From Prorocentrum cordatum (taxonomy: Eukaryota; Sar; Dinophyceae; Prorocentrales; Prorocentraceae), in contig CAUYUJ010015282.1 of assembly GCA_963575745.1 (NCBI GenBank), positions 1,836,735 through 1,900,734 on the forward strand: DNA of 64,000 nucleotides. The letters are read 5' to 3'. Shown here piece by piece: positions 14,681 to 23,951 of this stretch (positions are counted from its first letter, which is position 1; every line of letters begins with the position of its first letter). Under the pieces are notes generated by a model that was not told the origin of the DNA, ran no database searches, and saw nothing but the letters and a program-made list of their open reading frames with translations. Made by a program: the position numbers and the translations under genes.

Positions 14681-15040
14681 GGCCCCCTTTCAGCTTGTGG
14701 CCGCGGCGGCCCATGGCTCGTCTCTGCGCTGGCTGCTGGCGCTAGAGAACTTGCGAGCACCGCGCTCGCTCGCGTCGACCGGCGATCGGGGCCGCCGCGG
14801 CGCGCGAGAGAGATCGAACAGGGCCCGCGTCGAGGTCGCGGGGGGCGGGGCGAGAGGCGGGGCGATGGAGGAGGTGGGGGTGAGCAACTTCAGATAAGGA
14901 CGTGTTAATCAGGAGAACAATGGTAGGGAGATCAAGGATCGGGCAGCGAATATGAGGCCCAGCGAAGGACGCGGCGACGCGACGACAACGAGGGGAAGAA
15001 CGAACGAGAGGGGGAAGGGGGCGACGGGGGTGGAAGAGGA
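14681..15040. other. GC-rich spacer
   Basis: No motif or long unambiguous frame. Composition shifts to purine-rich toward the right end. Confidence 0.4.
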
Positions 15041-15283
15041 GGGAAAGGGGGGGGGAATGAGGAGGGGGGCGAGAGAGTGGAGGAGGGCAGTAGGATGAGG
15101 AGGGGATGGGGGGGGGGAGGGGAGGAGGAGGAGGAGAGGAGGAGGGAGGGAGGAGGAGGAGGAGGATGGAGGAGGAGGAGGAGGAGGAGGAGGGAGGAGG
15201 AGGGAGGATGGAGGAGGAAGGAAGAAAGAGGAGGAGGAGGAGGGGGGTGGAGGGGGGGGGGGGGGGGGAGGAGAGCCATCTCC
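15041..15283 (+). repeat. Purine-only (GGA)n tract
   Basis: About 240 bases are almost exclusively G and A, mostly GGA/GAG, ending in a poly(G) run at about 15254-15270. Tracts this long and one-sided can form triplex or quadruplex structures. The frames are repeat-derived. Confidence 0.9.
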
Positions 15284-15338
15284 CTCTCCTCCCGGACCTG
15301 CTTTGCGAGCCCCCGCGACGCCCAGGCGATGGCGCGAA

Positions 15339-15351
15339 GTTCTACTACTAT

Positions 15352-15407
<56 letters not shown>

Positions 15408-15408
15408 T

Positions 15409-15507
<99 letters not shown>

Positions 15508-15508
15508 G

Positions 15509-15555
<47 letters not shown>

Positions 15556-15595
15556 GTCTACTACTTCTACTACTTCTACTACTTCATCTTCTTCT
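15339..15595 (+). repeat. Second (ACT)n array
   Basis: About 250 bp of ACT/TAC/CTA triplets with occasional ATT, TCT, ACC and ACG substitutions. Same repeat and orientation as 1-3568. The complementary form is at 31890-32047. Confidence 0.97.
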
Positions 15596-15702
15596 TCAAT
15601 GCCAAGCTGCTGGTGGCGCAGCGCCGCGGGCGCGACCGCGCCCTCTACCCTCGCGCGCTCGCTGGCTCGGATGTCGCTTACCCTCCCTGCCGACAACCGC
15701 GC

Positions 15703-16012
15703 CGCCCCCGCCCTCCCCGGCCCGCCCCATTCCCGCTCATCCTTGCCTTGCCTATCCACCCCCTTCTTCACCTCCCTACGTTTCTGCTGAGTTTGCGTTG
15801 ATGTCTAGACCTGCTGCCGGGGGAAATGCCCCAATCCTGCCTCCCTCTCACCTCCCCGCCCCCAACGCTCGCCTTCCCCCCCGCGCTGCCCCCGCCCTCC
15901 CTGGCCCGCCCCGCCCCCGCGCATCCTTGCCTTGCCCGTCCGCGCCCTTCTTCACCTCCCTACGCTTCTGCAGAGTTTACGTCGAGGTCTAGACATGCTG
16001 CCAGGAGAGAGG
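15703..16012 (+). repeat. Dispersed repeat, two tandem copies
   Basis: Copies at about 15703-15825 and 15889-16012 share CGCCCCCGCCCTCC, GGCCCGCCCC, ATCCTTGCCTTGCC, a CCCTTCTTCACCTCCCTACG block, TTCTGC(A/T)GAGTTT and a GTCTAGAC-TGCTGCC end. A third copy lies at 29283-29400 next to a poly(A) run. The boundaries of the shared block are not known. Confidence 0.75.
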
Positions 16013-16089
16013 CCCCCCCCCCCCCCCCCCCCCCCAATCCTTCCGCTGCCGCTCTGCTCCCCCCCCCCCCCCCCTCCCATGCCACCCCC

Positions 16090-16129
16090 GCCTATGACTT
16101 CAATTGATAGGCGCACCCCCCGACCACCA
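16090..16129 (-). repeat. Inverted copy of the flank of the 29.2-kb repeat
   Basis: CTATGACTTCAATTG, ATAGGCGCACC and CCCCGACCAC is the reverse complement, with a few changes, of 29242-29281 (GGTCGGGGGCGTGCCTACCA, then ATTGAAGTCATA). It lies just right of the tandem copies at 15.7-16.0 kb. The two loci therefore share more than one block, in different relative orientation. Confidence 0.65.
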
Positions 16130-17160
16130 CAACTGGTTTTCGCGAGACACGAAACAGAGGTCGCCCCAAAGCATTGAAATCATGTTAAATTTTGTTTTCC
16201 ACACAACAAGCTACGAACTTACCTGTTTAGCGCATCGCCAATTGAGCTTGTATCGCGATTCACACTTTTCTTTGAGCAAGGCATGCTTTTGCTAGAGCCA
16301 TGTACGCACCCACCAGCCCACCAAGAAAAATCACACCCAAAGGCGTTGTTTTGTTGCGTTCGTTCTTGCGCCGCCTAAACCATGATATACGCTTTGCATC
16401 ATTCAGGGGCTTTTGCTGGAGTGTATGCTGTGCTGTGCTTCGTGGGCTTCCAATTTACACATTTCACTAATGCGATGGATGTCAACCGAAACTTAGATAA
16501 TTTAGCTGTTCGGCCCCCCCCCAAAAAAAAAGGCTTTACAACCGCCACATGTTGTCAAGTTTGGTGATTTCGGCCACCCCTGGATGAACGTGGTTTTGCG
16601 TGGTGATGTCTGTATCGATTCCCGCAGAAACTCTGGAACTCGCATCGGTCTCTGGAGCTCCAGGAATCGGCGGCTCGGGGGGGATAAAAATTTGGTGGAG
16701 TTAGAAGAGGGTGAAACTTTAAAGGGGTCGCGGGGTCTGTAGACATATTTTGTCGAACGCCTTGTGGCCACGTGATATGTCATGCGTGGTGCGCCCAGTG
16801 GCCCGCGTGCTCGGGTCGGCGGATCATCATCAGTGTGTGTCCTCCGGTAGGGAACCCCGACTCATCCCTGTACAAACATCCAAAACAATTCTCTGTAGGC
16901 TGATGGTTTTGGGGTCGCTCTGGGCCCTCGTCAGCCGACCGTGCCGTCATGCTCTTTGGGGTCTTCTGTGCTTGACAGCGACCTTAAAGGTCTTGTTTTT
17001 TTTTTTTTGCTCTGTGATGTTTCTGGTCTTGCGCCGGTCGCACCACTGTTCGCAATGGCGGCGCGGAGCCCACCCCATCGGTTGATGTCGTTTGTCGTCG
17101 CCCCGTGCCATCGCCATTTGAGCTTCGTGTTCCATAAGTTCCATATTAGTACACGCCTAC
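16130..17160. other. Lower-GC upstream region of the 17.2-kb gene
   Basis: Base composition falls noticeably compared with the flanking DNA. It contains a short A-run (about 16522-16531) and a T-run (about 16997-17009). Short frames only. This would hold any promoter of the following gene, but I see no recognisable element and no SL relic. Confidence 0.45.
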
Positions 17161-19270
17161 ATGCATAACGCACTTCGCCCACCGGCCCCCAGAGTTAGAA
17201 AACGCAAGCGGTGTGAACTTGAGTTGCCGTGCGCTTTCGTTGCCTGGGCTTGCGATATGAAAGGAGTTGCGCATTTTCTTGCGATTCTTCAGTTCGGCGG
17301 CAGATTCCTGAGTTTAGTTTCGGATGCAGTCGGAGCTCATCTGTCTCAAGTGACTGCGCGGCAGAATTTAAGGCGATTCAAACATATCTTATCTGAAGAT
17401 GACAAGTTGATGGACATCGAGACTATTTCTCCCTTGCGTGATCCAGTTGAGATGACAGACTCGCAATGGGTTCAGCATCCAAGATTCGGCTTGTCGGTGT
17501 TGACAGATTCAGGGCGTAATCACTTCTCAGGTTTGGGATCTTCTGTAATGGATGAGTTTCTGCAATCCCGCCCTGATCGCCAACCGATCTACACTATGGA
17601 GCTGCCGCGGGCGATTTTGAATCCAGCGGCGAAGGGCGAAACTGGATGCCGAACAGTTGTCGTCCCAGCAGGTTTCACGTCATCGGTTCACTGCGAACTG
17701 GCATGTTCGAGCGACGTCGTCGGGGGCTTCGTCGCCCCGGTCGCCCCTGCCGCGGTCGACGAGGACCAGGATCGCAAGAAGATGTGGTATGAACGTGGCA
17801 GAGATTGGAAGTTAGATGGCAAGCATGATCAGTGGGGGCCCTTGTTCCACATACAGGCGGTGAAATTGGCGTACATGTTATCAGCGATGAATGATATCCA
17901 GCAGTGCGTCGAGACTGTTGCTGATATGATCTGTCCCGAGAAAGACGTCCGAAATTCAATGAAGATTCCACTTGGGGAGACTGTCAGGTTGAACATGGTG
18001 AAGCTGGACACGCTCACGATGCTGCATCAACGAATGTGGTACGATGACATGAAAGAGAAGACATCCATGAGTGTCCTCATCGATTCAAGCCCTCAGGGTG
18101 GTCACGATGTCTTCAACGCCATTGTAGATTTGTTCGTGCAGACCGCGCCCACATCCGAGCTGCATCTTGATTCACTCGGTGGTTTTACTTTCTTTCGTCG
18201 TCGCCTGCCTGTTTCGACGTTGGGCCACACCGATACGGCATCGAAGCTCACGAAGCTCGTGAACATGATCCTCTTGGAGATCGGGGAAGAAAACTTCATG
18301 CGATTCAGGGAGGGCGCGAAGCACCTTACATCAGATCAGGGCGTAGAGAAGCACGCGGCGAGCGCGCCTTTCGGGGAGCCCGATGAGTTGCGACAAGTTC
18401 TTGCAGATCTGAAGGGTAAGGGGTTGACGTTTGCAGATCCTGGTTGCCACAGGCTGTATTTCCTTATGAATGCGATGGAAGCCCCTGATCATGTACACAT
18501 TTGCTTCAATGCGGTTGAAGAGGCGACCGCAGCTCTTCCAGAGTGGGCACAGTTCGAACCTTCACTTAAGGCCGTCACGGCCGTATTCAGGCACGAGAAG
18601 GACAGACTCTTGTCAACGACTTTCAAGCACGCGCCTTCGCATGCCAGGAAGGTCGCGCACGAGTTTAGCGGGCAGCACGTCGATTGGAGATGGGGGCATT
18701 TGGAAGAGACTTTACACAGCATCAACATGGTTTGGACATATCTTTGCGAGTATTTCGACCCATCAGATATGAACATATCGACAGAGAGGATTGCCCGCTG
18801 CCGCAAGGCCATCGCGCAGAAGGAATGGTTCAACGCCATGTCTTTCACCATTCATGTCTTCCTGATGGCGGCGGGCAGGGAAATTTCGTGGATGGAGGGT
18901 TGCACCTGCCATGAGCAGTTGATTGTCGACGCCAGCAGCTACAAAGGCTCGCCGCAAGTTGTTGAGGAAAGCTCTTGGCGACAAGACTTTATGCTGCCCC
19001 TGGATGGGCAGGCGAGGTGTGCATTTTGCCTTGGGTCATTGCGCTGGTATTTTCGAGAGGGTTCGCGCAGCTACCTCGCAGTCATTCCAGGAGATGCATC
19101 TTGAAGTCTACGCCACCACAGCGGGCAGGGTGATGCGGATCAAGACTAGCATTACTGAGCGGTGGTGCAGCGTGGTCGGGGACAAGCTGAGCTTCTGGAA
19201 CCACGTGCCGCACAAGATAGTCGGCGCGTTCGCTGAGCATTTTTGCTTCGACGCGGACATGGGGAGACGG
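17161..19270 (+). CDS. Transposase-like protein, N-terminal and catalytic-like part (frameshifted)
   Basis: The ATG at 17161 opens a 647-codon frame. Coding continues in the +1 frame from about 18940: after CTCHEQLIVDASSY the sense reading moves to KARRKLLRKALGDKTLCCPW and then MGRRGVHFALGHC, running to about 19270. The older frame's stop at 19104 is therefore probably not the real end. Candidate acidic and His positions resemble an RNase H-fold (DDE) transposase: D308 in LIDSSPQGGHD, D392 in TSDQGVEK, C429/H430 in DPGCHRLYFL and E515 in RWGHLEETLH, with a later C-x-C-H motif (GCTCHEQ). The family assignment is inference from motif spacing; I cannot name a superfamily. The low local GC contrasts with the LINE at 57-62 kb. 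A one-base deletion, a sequencing error or decay could explain the frame change. Confidence 0.55.
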
Positions 19271-19518
19271 CACTGCGGGGGGGCACCTACTTCCCTTGAC
19301 CTACCCCGTTCGGTTTTTGGAATGCGTTTAAATGAAGTTTGTGCGTTTTGGCCTCACGTGGTCGTCCTGGGGAGCCGTTTGTTACGTTGTTCTGTTTCTG
19401 CGGCGGGGCGCCGTGGGGGCATCGCCTTCGGCTAAACGGCTTTGTTTTCAACGATGGGGGTCGACGAGAGTTCGGGGGAAGTTGATGGCCGTTAAGGTGC
19501 GTGAGCGAATGCTTCCAG

Positions 19519-20406
19519 GAGTGGGATAATATCGAGAACAGGTCTTCCGCAAACCGCGTGTGCTTCTTGCTCTTCGATCGTTCGTCGACGGTGTTTTTGC
19601 AATTGGAATCGTTTGGGGCTTCTCGCGCAGAGGACCGACGCAAACTGCATGACTACCCTGAGGCATTCCGTGAAGTTCGAGACCGGGCACTTGCGAATTG
19701 CGTCGGTCGGGTCATAGAGGCTGCGCACAAGCAGACGAAGGGCGCAGTTACTCGAAACTTCACCTACGCGAAGCCAGCTGCGGCGTGCACGAGGCAGCGC
19801 AAGTTGCAGACCCTGTCGACCCTGGATGACCCCAGAGCGATGCACTGGCTCGCGCAGCACTGGTCCGACAAAGATCATTGGAAGAGTTCTGGCTCACGTA
19901 TCACAGGGGGACGAGGTCTCCCGTCTCACTCTGGCGCAGAGGCACGAGAAGGTCGGTTGATTGGTAAATCGGGGGTGTCTTGGATGTTAGGGGGTGCCGT
20001 GTCCTTCTTCTGCATGCCCTCCTCCCCCCAAAGCCCATGCTACGCTAGTCCACGGCGCTCTCAATTTCTCAACCAGCTTGCCTTCCGGTGCTTCCTTACT
20101 AGGTCTACCAGTGCAGTGCCGATGATCAGTATGAGGACGTCTCTGTTTTGCAGTCTGCGGTCTCGGCTTGGGGCGCTCATGAGAGGGCTGCTGATAATGC
20201 TGGCGGTGTTCACTTGTCCGCTGAGTCTCGCCTGATGATCACACTATTCAAGAATACTTTTGATAGAGGATCGATCCTGAGTATGCCGCAGGCCGCCTGG
20301 GACGCAGGATCGAATTTCGATGGCGAGCCGTTTGATGGACTTACTTCTTCTGATATTGTTGAGGTTCTGCTTGACCCAGACACGGAGCCATGCTATTTGC
20401 GGCAGC
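19519..20406 (+). CDS. Middle exons of the transposase-like gene
   Basis: Two blocks continue the gene. The first (about 19519-19951) follows a likely acceptor CTTCCAG|G and reads EWDNIENRSSANRV and later ALANCVGRVIEAAHKQTKGA. It changes frame by one base near 19885 (DKDHWK, then VLAHVSQGDEVSRLTLAQRH). The second (20103-20406) reads VYQCSADDQYEDV through PCYLRQ. Between them is a clean 151-bp GT-AG intron. The donor that precedes 19519 could not be placed in 19262-19518. Together with the flanking blocks this looks like one long gene with at least two indels, so either a decaying copy or assembly errors. The VIEAAHKQTKG region could supply a further conserved Glu. Confidence 0.5.
19952..20102 (+). 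other. Intron, 151 bp, GT-AG
   Basis: The donor context GAGAAG|GTCGGTTG and acceptor CTTACTAG|GTCTACC share AGGTC at both borders, so the exact cut is ambiguous by a few bases. Removing it joins the frames of EKV and YQCSADDQ. Repeated AG|G borders are typical of dinoflagellate introns. Confidence 0.65.
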
Positions 20407-20408
20407 GT

Positions 20409-20488
<80 letters not shown>

Positions 20489-20494
20489 CCGAAG
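20407..20494 (+). other. 88-bp intron made almost entirely of poly(T)
   Basis: The sequence is GTG, then 79 uninterrupted T (20410-20488), then CCGAAG. Cutting at GT (20407) and AG (20494) joins C with TT to give a Leu codon. This restores the frame from PCYLRQ into VDAKPESKQQLNF. No other nearby GT-AG pair I tried keeps the frame. The exact T count is at the mercy of assembly, but that does not affect the exon frame. Confidence 0.6.
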
Positions 20495-21870
20495 TTGTCG
20501 ACGCGAAGCCAGAGTCCAAGCAACAGTTGAATTTTAGGCACGTTGCGAAGAACTCGACATCTATCAACGTTCAGGTTTTCAAGGTTATTGAATGGTCCGA
20601 TGGTCCTACAGTGACGCTGCGCGCGGTGCCTGGCATCGTGCGCTTTGATCTCCTGTGTTTGAACAGCGCAGGCCGCCTGAGGGATTTCATGGAGCACTTC
20701 GTCAAGTGGAACATCGGAGAGTCCACTCGCAAGGTCGATCTCATTCCTTTGCCGGCGCCCGGAGCTCCAGGGATGCTGCCTATTCTTCACCCTGAAGTCC
20801 CCGACGAAGAGATCGCGATCGCGCCTGTCGGTGACGATGCGCGCGAGCCGAGTGTCCTGACCCATGGGGCTCGCCTTGTTGCACAGCACCTGGTTGACAT
20901 GAAGGCCTTCTCTGTGTGCGACGCTCGTGTACCACTTCTTGCACTACCAGATGCCAGTGGCAGATCTATTTCCGAGCTGGTCGAGACAGGCATTGCGATT
21001 GAGAGTGAGAATGCAGATTTTGGTGATATTGAATATTCAATCGATCTTAAGCGCATCAAGGTATCGATAGATGCTCGTTGCAATAGGCCACTGCTTGATA
21101 TAAGATCGGATGACCGCACGCCTCCGAGTCGCATGGATAAGCTTCAAGTGGTGATAGTCCTTCTGCGCAAAGGCTGGACGCCACAGGCACACGTGCCCCG
21201 GCAGCTTGTGCGAGGTGCTCACGTGTTCTTGACAGACGTCGCGAAGCGGCCCAAGATGTACTATCTGTGCCTACCCAGGTCGGATGCCATCTTTGAGCGG
21301 CAAGCTGATCTCGAACACATCGACCAGTATGCGACGGAGTCGTACTACAAGTGCATCATGTACGTGAAGAATTTGAGCAGCAGCATCGCCATGGACGTGC
21401 CGAATACTTCGGACAGCACCTTCAAGGACACGTTCAAGGGTATGCAGCCTTACGAGCTTGTGGATGGCATGGACGATGACGGCGAGCCAGAGCTCGAATT
21501 GGAGGAGCCTGCGCCCCCAGCCGCACTTCCTGCGGTTGCGCCGCTACCAGCCTTGATGCCAGACTTACACTTGCCCCCTGTGGTCTACGTTGGGGATGGG
21601 GTTGAGTACAAGGCCGTCTTCGACAATTTTACCCATCCTAGTGGGCACAGGCGAGCATACATCTATTGCCATTGTCATGATGGGCGGTGCCGTCGATATC
21701 GTTTCCTTCGGAACTTCGATAACGAGAACCACATTTGTGCCTACTTGATCGCCTGGGCGAGGCTGGGCCCCATCGCGATTCCAGACAAATCTCAGAGGAC
21801 GACACACGCCCTCACCTTCGAGCCCCCCGAGGAGGAGGTGGCTCGCATGCGTGCCATCTTGGATGGCTAA
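20495..21870 (+). CDS. C-terminal exon of the transposase-like gene
   Basis: About 458 codons ending at TAA 21868-21870, with even codon usage and no internal stop. Visible segments: a globular first half (NFRHVAKNSTSINVQVFKVI and following), an acidic and Pro-rich linker (DGMDDDGEPELELEEP, then PAPPAALPAVAPLPAL), and a short Cys/His patch (IYCHCHDGRCRRYRFLRNF) near the end that might bind metal. No domain is recognised. It is assigned to the upstream gene because the poly(T) intron joins it in frame. A separate gene starting at an internal Met cannot be excluded. Confidence 0.55.
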
Positions 21871-22600
21871 GGTACTCTTGACATACAATTGAACTGAGCC
21901 TCAAGGCGTGAGCATGCTGGAAAGCATCAAGATCAATTTGCATAAATCACGCAGGCACCATCCTGCCCGCAATGCCTCCATCCTCCCCCACCTTTGATAG
22001 TTCACCAGCCTGTTCCCGGCCTCCGACACTTCCCACTTGTCATAATCATGATCACCACCTCCGTCACCGTACTCACCACAATCAGCTTCATCACCATCGT
22101 TAGCGTCACCGTCCTCAGGATCGACACCCCAGACATCGTAGTCACCATCAGCACCACCACCAGCATCAAGCGCACGGATGCAGATATGCGCGTCATCACC
22201 TACATCGCCGTTCCCACCGCCAAAGCTTAGCATCGCTCAGTATAGGCTAGCACAGCTTAGCATCAGCGCCGCAGACGAAGTCACTGCAAGCACCATCATG
22301 CTATCAGTCGTAACCACCAGCGTCGTCACGGTCAGTCATCATGGGCAGCTACGTGGATATGCAGTGAGGGCGTTTCGCGCAGGGGGTGTGTCCACTGGCA
22401 CTGTCGGATCCCAAAAAGGTTTCAGCATGCCCCCCAGAGGCCACAAGGATAGCAATTCAGCGAATCTATATGCGCACAGTACCGCGCCACACAGCTGGGC
22501 ACTCTTGACGCCGTCTTGCCCCTCCCCGGGTGACCACTAGAGCACGCGGGATCCCAGCTCCCCCTAAGATGATGACGACGACGACGCTCAAACGCCGCCC
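21871..22600. other. 3' flank with (ATC/CAC)n low complexity
   Basis: 22000-22330 is degenerate ATCACC/CATC repeat, open on both strands only because of the repeat. 22235-22265 carries CTTAGCATC/CTAGCAC duplications. No gene seen. Confidence 0.6.
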
Positions 22601-22607
22601 AGTACCG

Positions 22608-22822
22608 ATGTCCCGCCGATGTCCAGCCGCTGCCCCGCCGCTGCCCCGCCGCTGTCCCGCCACTGTCCCGCCGCTGTCCCGCCGCTGTCCCGCCGCTGTC
22701 CCGCCGTTGTCCCGCCGCTGTCCCGCCGCTGTCCCGCCGCTGTCCCGCCGCTGTCCCGCCGTTGCCCCGCCGCTGTCCCGCCGCTGCCCCGCCGCTGCCC
22801 CGCCGCTGTCCCGCCGTCGTCC
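22608..22822 (+). repeat. 11-bp minisatellite, about 19 copies
   Basis: The unit GCCGCTGTCCC (variants ATGTCC, CTGCC, CACTGTC, GTTGTC) repeats from about 22608 to 22822. Because 11 is not a multiple of 3, every frame on both strands encodes an 11-residue periodic peptide. Overlapping open frames here are not genes. Confidence 0.95.
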
Positions 22823-22980
22823 GCCGCGGCGTCGATGGGCGACGTCGAGGCGCAAGGTCCGAAGCCTCCCGAAGCGGCAGCGGGGCCCAAATCCTCGTGA
22901 CACGACGCCTCCCAGAGCAGAGAGCCATGAATTGCAAGGGGGCTGCGCTGACATACATCCGTGAGTCCACATCTTCGCAG

Positions 22981-23002
22981 TAGGTAGCCATTCGACGTCA
23001 AG
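22981..23002 (+). other. Possible heavily diverged spliced-leader relic
   Basis: TAGGTAGCCATTCGACGTCAAG read without gaps matches the dinoSL at 15 of 22 positions, including the blocks GTAGCCATT and TCAAG. It lies 45 nt before the ATG of a small ORF, the same spacing as at 25.6 kb. Similarity alone is weak. Confidence 0.3.
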
Positions 23003-23047
23003 TTTCAGTTTTGGCTTTGGGAGTGAGCCTTACTTCAGACGTCTTCA

Positions 23048-23341
23048 ATGCCAGCGCATGATTCGGACGTGCTCAGTATATCTAGCGACGATCCTCCTGA
23101 TGTCTTCACCCACACCACTCTTGAAGAGATGGCTTTGGGCATGGAGAGCGAGGGGGCAGTCGCTGCAGCCCGGCGGGACTTGCCGAAGAGCGAGTCCGAG
23201 AACGGCCAGGATTGCCCGCATGCTTGCGATCGTTTCGATTTGTTTGATGTTCCCGATCCCGAGCCACAGAGAAAGACAAGAACCCCCAGGACCAAAGTCA
23301 AAACAGCTCGCCTCGGAGAATGGGCACCAAAGATTTCCTAG
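23048..23341 (+). CDS. Small acidic protein or first exon, unrecognised
   Basis: ATG at 23048; 97 codons to TAG 23339-23341. The composition is protein-like: an acidic Ser/Asp N-terminus (DSDVLSISSDDPPDVF), a helix-prone middle, and a basic Arg/Lys/Thr-rich end (PQRKTRTPRTKVKTARLGEW). The TAG falls inside CCTAG|GTCC, which could also be an exon border, so the frame may continue through splicing. A weak SL-like sequence lies 45 nt upstream. No family recognised. Confidence 0.4.
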   Translation: MPAHDSDVLSISSDDPPDVFTHTTLEEMALGMESEGAVAAARRDLPKSESENGQDCPHACDRFDLFDVPDPEPQRKTRTPRTKVKTARLGEWAPKIS

Positions 23342-23676
23342 GTCCTGACGGTAGAGAGCTTCCGAGTGAGACCCTTCCCCTGCGTCGAGCGCTGCAAGCC
23401 TTGCAAGCGCCCGGCTGATGAGGCCACTCCTCAGCCCAAGGCGTTAGGGATCGTGCGTTCGCCAGCCAGTTTAGCACCTGTCTCCCGCAACGGTTAGGGC
23501 CAGGGACTGCTGCTACTCGCGTTCATGAGTGTAGCTCGTGGGAAGAGGTGGGTGCCGAATATCGCAGATCCTCGTCCGTTTCGTATTCTGCCCTCTGTCC
23601 TCCTCATCCTGGCTACGTAGCTTGACATTCCCCTTCTCAGCCCTCGCACTTCCCCCATTCTGCCGACCCTCGATTC

Positions 23677-23756
23677 CTCCTCCTCCTCCTCCGAAGGAGG
23701 AGGAGGAAGGGGGGGAGGGAGGAGGAGGAGGAGGGGGAGGAGGAGGAGGAGGAGAA
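23677..23756. repeat. CCT-to-GGA switch hairpin
   Basis: CCTCCTCCTCCTCCTCC (about 23679-23694), then GAA, then GGAGGAGGAGGA and a longer GGA/GGGG tract. The two arms pair perfectly over at least 12 bp, giving a strong hairpin. It sits just upstream of the methyltransferase SL relic. Confidence 0.8.
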
Positions 23757-23886
23757 GCCCATCCTCACTTCGCTATGGATCCAACTGAGAGACGGGGGGA
23801 CACGATAAACAAGCGATCGCACTAAACAAGATCAGGTCGACAAGAGAGAAGCGACACTAAAACGAACAAGCGAGTAGGCACGCTCT

Positions 23887-23908
23887 TCCGTAGCCATTTG
23901 GGCTCAAA
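23887..23908 (+). other. Spliced-leader (dinoSL) relic upstream of the methyltransferase
   Basis: TCCGTAGCCATTTGGGCTCA followed by AA matches the 22-nt dinoflagellate spliced leader at 20 of 22 positions (G for T at position 14, A for G at 22). A functional SL RNA gene would have GT immediately after the exon. Here ATG follows, so this is a leader copied back from a trans-spliced mRNA. The methyltransferase reading starts 44 nt downstream. Confidence 0.88.
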
Positions 23909-23951
23909 TGTTTGAGGCGCTGCGCTCAGCTCCAGGCTGCCACGCCCATCG

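Noticed and set aside
22608-22822. CRISPR-like array
   Set aside because: Contiguous 11-bp units with no unique spacers, in a eukaryotic genome.
22466-22990. Frames with 11-residue peptide periodicity (AAVPPLSRRCP, GGTAAGQRRDS)
   Set aside because: An 11-bp minisatellite gives the same periodicity in all six frames. There is no evidence that any one is translated.
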